This document shows, piece by piece, positions 30,185 through 32,098 of a stretch of 32,098 nucleotides of DNA. The stretch comes from Sulfitobacter marinus (GTDB lineage: Bacteria > Pseudomonadota > Alphaproteobacteria > Rhodobacterales > Rhodobacteraceae), in contig NZ_FPAJ01000010.1 of NCBI RefSeq assembly GCF_900116285.1, positions 1-32,098 of the forward strand. Reading direction: 5' to 3'. Made by a program: the position numbers and the translations under genes. Below the pieces are notes generated by a model. It did not search any database, was not told where the DNA came from, and worked only from the letters and a program-made list of their open reading frames with translations. The stretch's first letter is position 1; each line of letters opens with the position of its first letter.

Positions 30185-31858
30185 ATGACGCCCCCTCCCG
30201 ACCTGATTATTGTGAACGGCGCGCTGATCACTTTTGACCCCACCACCCAAGGGGCGACGGCGATTGCTATTGGCGGCGGGGAAATCCGCGCTCTGGGATC
30301 CGATACGGAAATGCGCGCACTGGCAGGTCCCGAAACCCGATTGATTGATGCGGGCAAAGCCACCGTGATGCCGGGTTTTATCGACAGCCATGTGCATCTG
30401 TTTTGTGGATCAGTCGAGCTGGGTTATCTTGATTTGCACGGCGTCCAAGGCCTTGCGGCGCTAAAGGATGCTGTCGTCCCCTATGCTGCCAACACCCCCG
30501 ACGATCCGATGCTATTCGCGGTGCAGGCCGATTACGCAATCTTGCATGCCGACAAAACACCAACCCGGCACGAGCTGGATATCGTCTGCCCCGACCGCCC
30601 CTTTGCCATGTTCGCCCCGGATCATCACACGGTCTGGGCCAACACGGCGGCATTGCAACTGGCGGGCATTCTCCATGGCGGTGAAACCGCTGCGGGCTGC
30701 GAGATTGTGATGGGCAGCGATGGCGTGGCCACTGGCGAATTGCGTGAACCCGGTGCCTATGCCGCGGTGCTGGCTCTGACGCGCCACGGCGGGCGTGATT
30801 TGGCCGGATTGATTTCGGGTAAGGACCCGGTGCCCAAGCCGAGCCGTTTGGATTGCGCCAAGGACAAAGAGGCCCTTGCGCGGGGCATGCAACATTGCGC
30901 GGCTCAAGGGATCACCGGTGTGCAATGTATGGACGGCAATTTCTATCAGCTCGAGCTGCTGACCGAGATGGAGGCCGAGGGTACCTTGCTGTGCCGCGTA
31001 TCGGTCCCGTTCCACTTGCGGCCCGAAGACCCGCTTGATCGCCTGTCCGAGGCAGCCGTGATGGCCGCGACCTATACCGGCGACATGGTCTATTCCGGAA
31101 CGGTCAAGATGTTCATTGATGGCGTGATCGAAGGGCGCACCGCGCTGATGTTGCAGCCCTATCCCGATACCACCGACACCTACGGCGATCCGGTGTTCAG
31201 CGCCGAGCATTTCAATGTTGCCTGCACACGCATTGACGAAATGGGCCTCCAGATCGCGGTGCACGCTATTGGTGACGGCGGCGTGCGGCGCACATTGGAC
31301 GCTTATCAAGCCGCCCAGACAGAAAATGGCAAACGCGACAGCCGCCACCGGATTGAACATCTCGAAACGATGCATCCCGATGATGTGCCGCGCCTTGCTG
31401 CGCTGGGCGCTGTGGCGTCTATCCAACCGGGCCACGCCCCTTTTGGCGGGATATTTCCGCCCGGCGGCGTTGGGAAATATCTGCACCCGCATCAGATCGC
31501 GACGGCCTACCCATGGACCCAACTGCGCGACAGTGGCGCGCCGGTCATATTCAGCACCGATTGGCCGGTGATCGGCATCGATGTCATGACAAATATCAAA
31601 GCGGCCATCGCCCCGCTTGATCTGGGCCCTGATTGGGTCGACCAAACCCAAAGCCTGATGCAAACCTTGGCCAGCTACACCCGCGACAACGCATGGGTCG
31701 AATTTCGCGAACACCAAAAGGGGCGGCTGGCCCCCGGTCTGCTTGCAGATATCGTGGTGCTGTCTCATGATATCACCGCGCTGGACCCGAGCCGGATCAC
31801 CGATGCCTCTGCACGCCTGACCATTTGTAACGGCCAGATCACATTCGAGGCATCATAA
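30185..31858 (+). CDS. Amidohydrolase family protein (YtcJ-like)
   Basis: A 557-aa metal-dependent hydrolase of the amidohydrolase 3/YtcJ group. Metal ligands follow the family plan: H69-V-H71 in VMPGFIDSHVHLF, the IAVHAIGDGG block near 357-366, HRIEHLE near 388, and FSTDWPV near residue 459 with the last Asp. The N-terminal PDLIIVNGALITFDP and the C-terminal GLLADIVVLSHDI form the small beta domain common to amidohydrolases. The substrate is unknown; related enzymes act on N-acyl or formamide compounds. ATG at 30185 is chosen for AAGGA about 10 bases upstream. It starts 79 bases after pcaQ, so it may be cotranscribed with it or stand alone. No signal peptide. Confidence 0.9.
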   Translation: MTPPPDLIIVNGALITFDPTTQGATAIAIGGGEIRALGSDTEMRALAGPETRLIDAGKATVMPGFIDSHVHLFCGSVELGYLDLHGVQGLAALKDAVVPYAANTPDDPMLFAVQADYAILHADKTPTRHELDIVCPDRPFAMFAPDHHTVWANTAALQLAGILHGGETAAGCEIVMGSDGVATGELREPGAYAAVLALTRHGGRDLAGLISGKDPVPKPSRLDCAKDKEALARGMQHCAAQGITGVQCMDGNFYQLELLTEMEAEGTLLCRVSVPFHLRPEDPLDRLSEAAVMAATYTGDMVYSGTVKMFIDGVIEGRTALMLQPYPDTTDTYGDPVFSAEHFNVACTRIDEMGLQIAVHAIGDGGVRRTLDAYQAAQTENGKRDSRHRIEHLETMHPDDVPRLAALGAVASIQPGHAPFGGIFPPGGVGKYLHPHQIATAYPWTQLRDSGAPVIFSTDWPVIGIDVMTNIKAAIAPLDLGPDWVDQTQSLMQTLASYTRDNAWVEFREHQKGRLAPGLLADIVVLSHDITALDPSRITDASARLTICNGQITFEAS

Positions 31859-31898
31859 CGCCGCCATATTTCCAAATGGACCTAAATCCCGGGGGAGG

Positions 31899-31913
31899 GG
31901 CCGCTTTGCGGCC
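31899..31913 (+). terminator. Hairpin after the amidohydrolase gene
   Basis: GGCCGC-TTT-GCGGCC, a 6-bp GC-rich stem with a 3-base loop in a very G/C-rich gap, 40 bases after the stop. No T-run follows, so termination there is uncertain. Confidence 0.3.
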
Positions 31914-32000
31914 ACGGGGGCTGGCCCCGGCCCACGCCCGATACTTGACAAGTACACCTAATGCCTGCCTTTTGCGGCAAACAGAAAAAGGATGCTTCTA

Positions 32001-32098
32001 ATGATGAGAACACGGGCGGCAGTAGCTGTTGAGGCGGGTAAACCGCTTGAGGTCATGGAGGTGAACCTTGAGGGTCCCAAGCGGGGCGAGGTTTTGGT
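32001..32098 (+). CDS. frmA: S-(hydroxymethyl)glutathione dehydrogenase / class III alcohol dehydrogenase (5' end only)
   Basis: Only the first 32 codons are in the window; the gene runs off the end. The visible peptide MMRTRAAVAVEAGKPLEVME then VNLEGPKRGEVL matches the N-terminus of class III alcohol dehydrogenases (E. coli FrmA begins similarly with SRAAVAFAPGKPLEI), ahead of the zinc-binding ATGICHTD region that would follow. The enzyme oxidises the glutathione adduct of formaldehyde to S-formylglutathione. AAAAGGA ends 8-9 bases before the ATG at 32001; ATG at 32004 is also possible. A TTGACA hexamer lies at 31945-31950 but without a good -10. Confidence 0.85.
   Translation, partial: MMRTRAAVAVEAGKPLEVMEVNLEGPKRGEVL

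Noticed and set aside
30512..31768. 418-codon - strand frame opposite the amidohydrolase
   Set aside because: Long only because of codon bias in the amidohydrolase gene; no recognisable motif, while the opposite frame has all metal ligands.
31945..31950. TTGACA as a -35 box for the formaldehyde dehydrogenase gene
   Set aside because: No acceptable -10 hexamer at 16-18 bases, so no promoter is called.

Overview
The window reads as a chromosomal segment of a marine alphaproteobacterium of the roseobacter group (Rhodobacterales). The grounds are the 16S sequence, the 16S-tRNA-Ile(GAU)-tRNA-Ala(UGC)-23S-5S order, the short helix-9 region of the 23S rRNA, and a pca gene cluster with divergent pcaQ. 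This placement is by recognition; no database search was run.

Layout. (1) 1-5945: a complete rrn operon on the + strand with leader, boxA, 16S, two tRNAs, 23S flanked by a long processing stem, 5S and an intrinsic terminator. (2) 6020-8347: three + strand housekeeping-type genes: a GNAT acetyltransferase, a CreA-family exported protein, and a lytic transglycosylase with a Tat-like lipoprotein signal. (3) 8379-12328: two - strand catabolic oxidoreductases: a GMC flavoenzyme, and an Old Yellow Enzyme/FAD fusion resembling N-methylproline demethylase. (4) 12417-26245: an accessory glycan island of eleven genes. It has three GT2 paralogues of the 'MRNEGPYxLEW' type (one fused to a methyltransferase-like domain), a DXD-sugar (GT32-like) transferase, a GT90, another GT-A enzyme, an alpha/beta hydrolase, an unrecognised 480-aa protein, a LamG-like protein, a sulfatase with a C-terminal RTX (type I secretion) tail, and a GT61. 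(5) 26573-30105: a - strand operon pcaC-pcaH-pcaG-BKACE with divergent pcaQ and a clear PcaQ-type inverted repeat between them. (6) 30185-31858: an amidohydrolase. (7) 32001 to the end: the start of glutathione-dependent formaldehyde dehydrogenase.

How the genes work together. The glycan island looks like it builds a surface or exported glycan with many different transferases. Its last seven genes (17413-26245) run in one direction with short gaps or overlaps and could be one transcript. Within it, 20560-25099 is a tightly coupled trio (TGATG and ATGA junctions) ending in a sulfatase that appears to leave the cell through a type I exporter. No exporter or formylglycine-generating enzyme is in the window. 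This trio is the best candidate for an undescribed system.

The pca operon opens the protocatechuate ring and decarboxylates the product. In place of the usual downstream genes it carries a beta-keto acid cleavage enzyme (BKACE). This suggests that beta-ketoadipate may be split with acetyl-CoA directly, without the CoA-transferase/thiolase pair. The OYE/FAD demethylase and the formaldehyde dehydrogenase are both tied to C1/N-methyl metabolism but lie 20 kb apart, so any link is only thematic.
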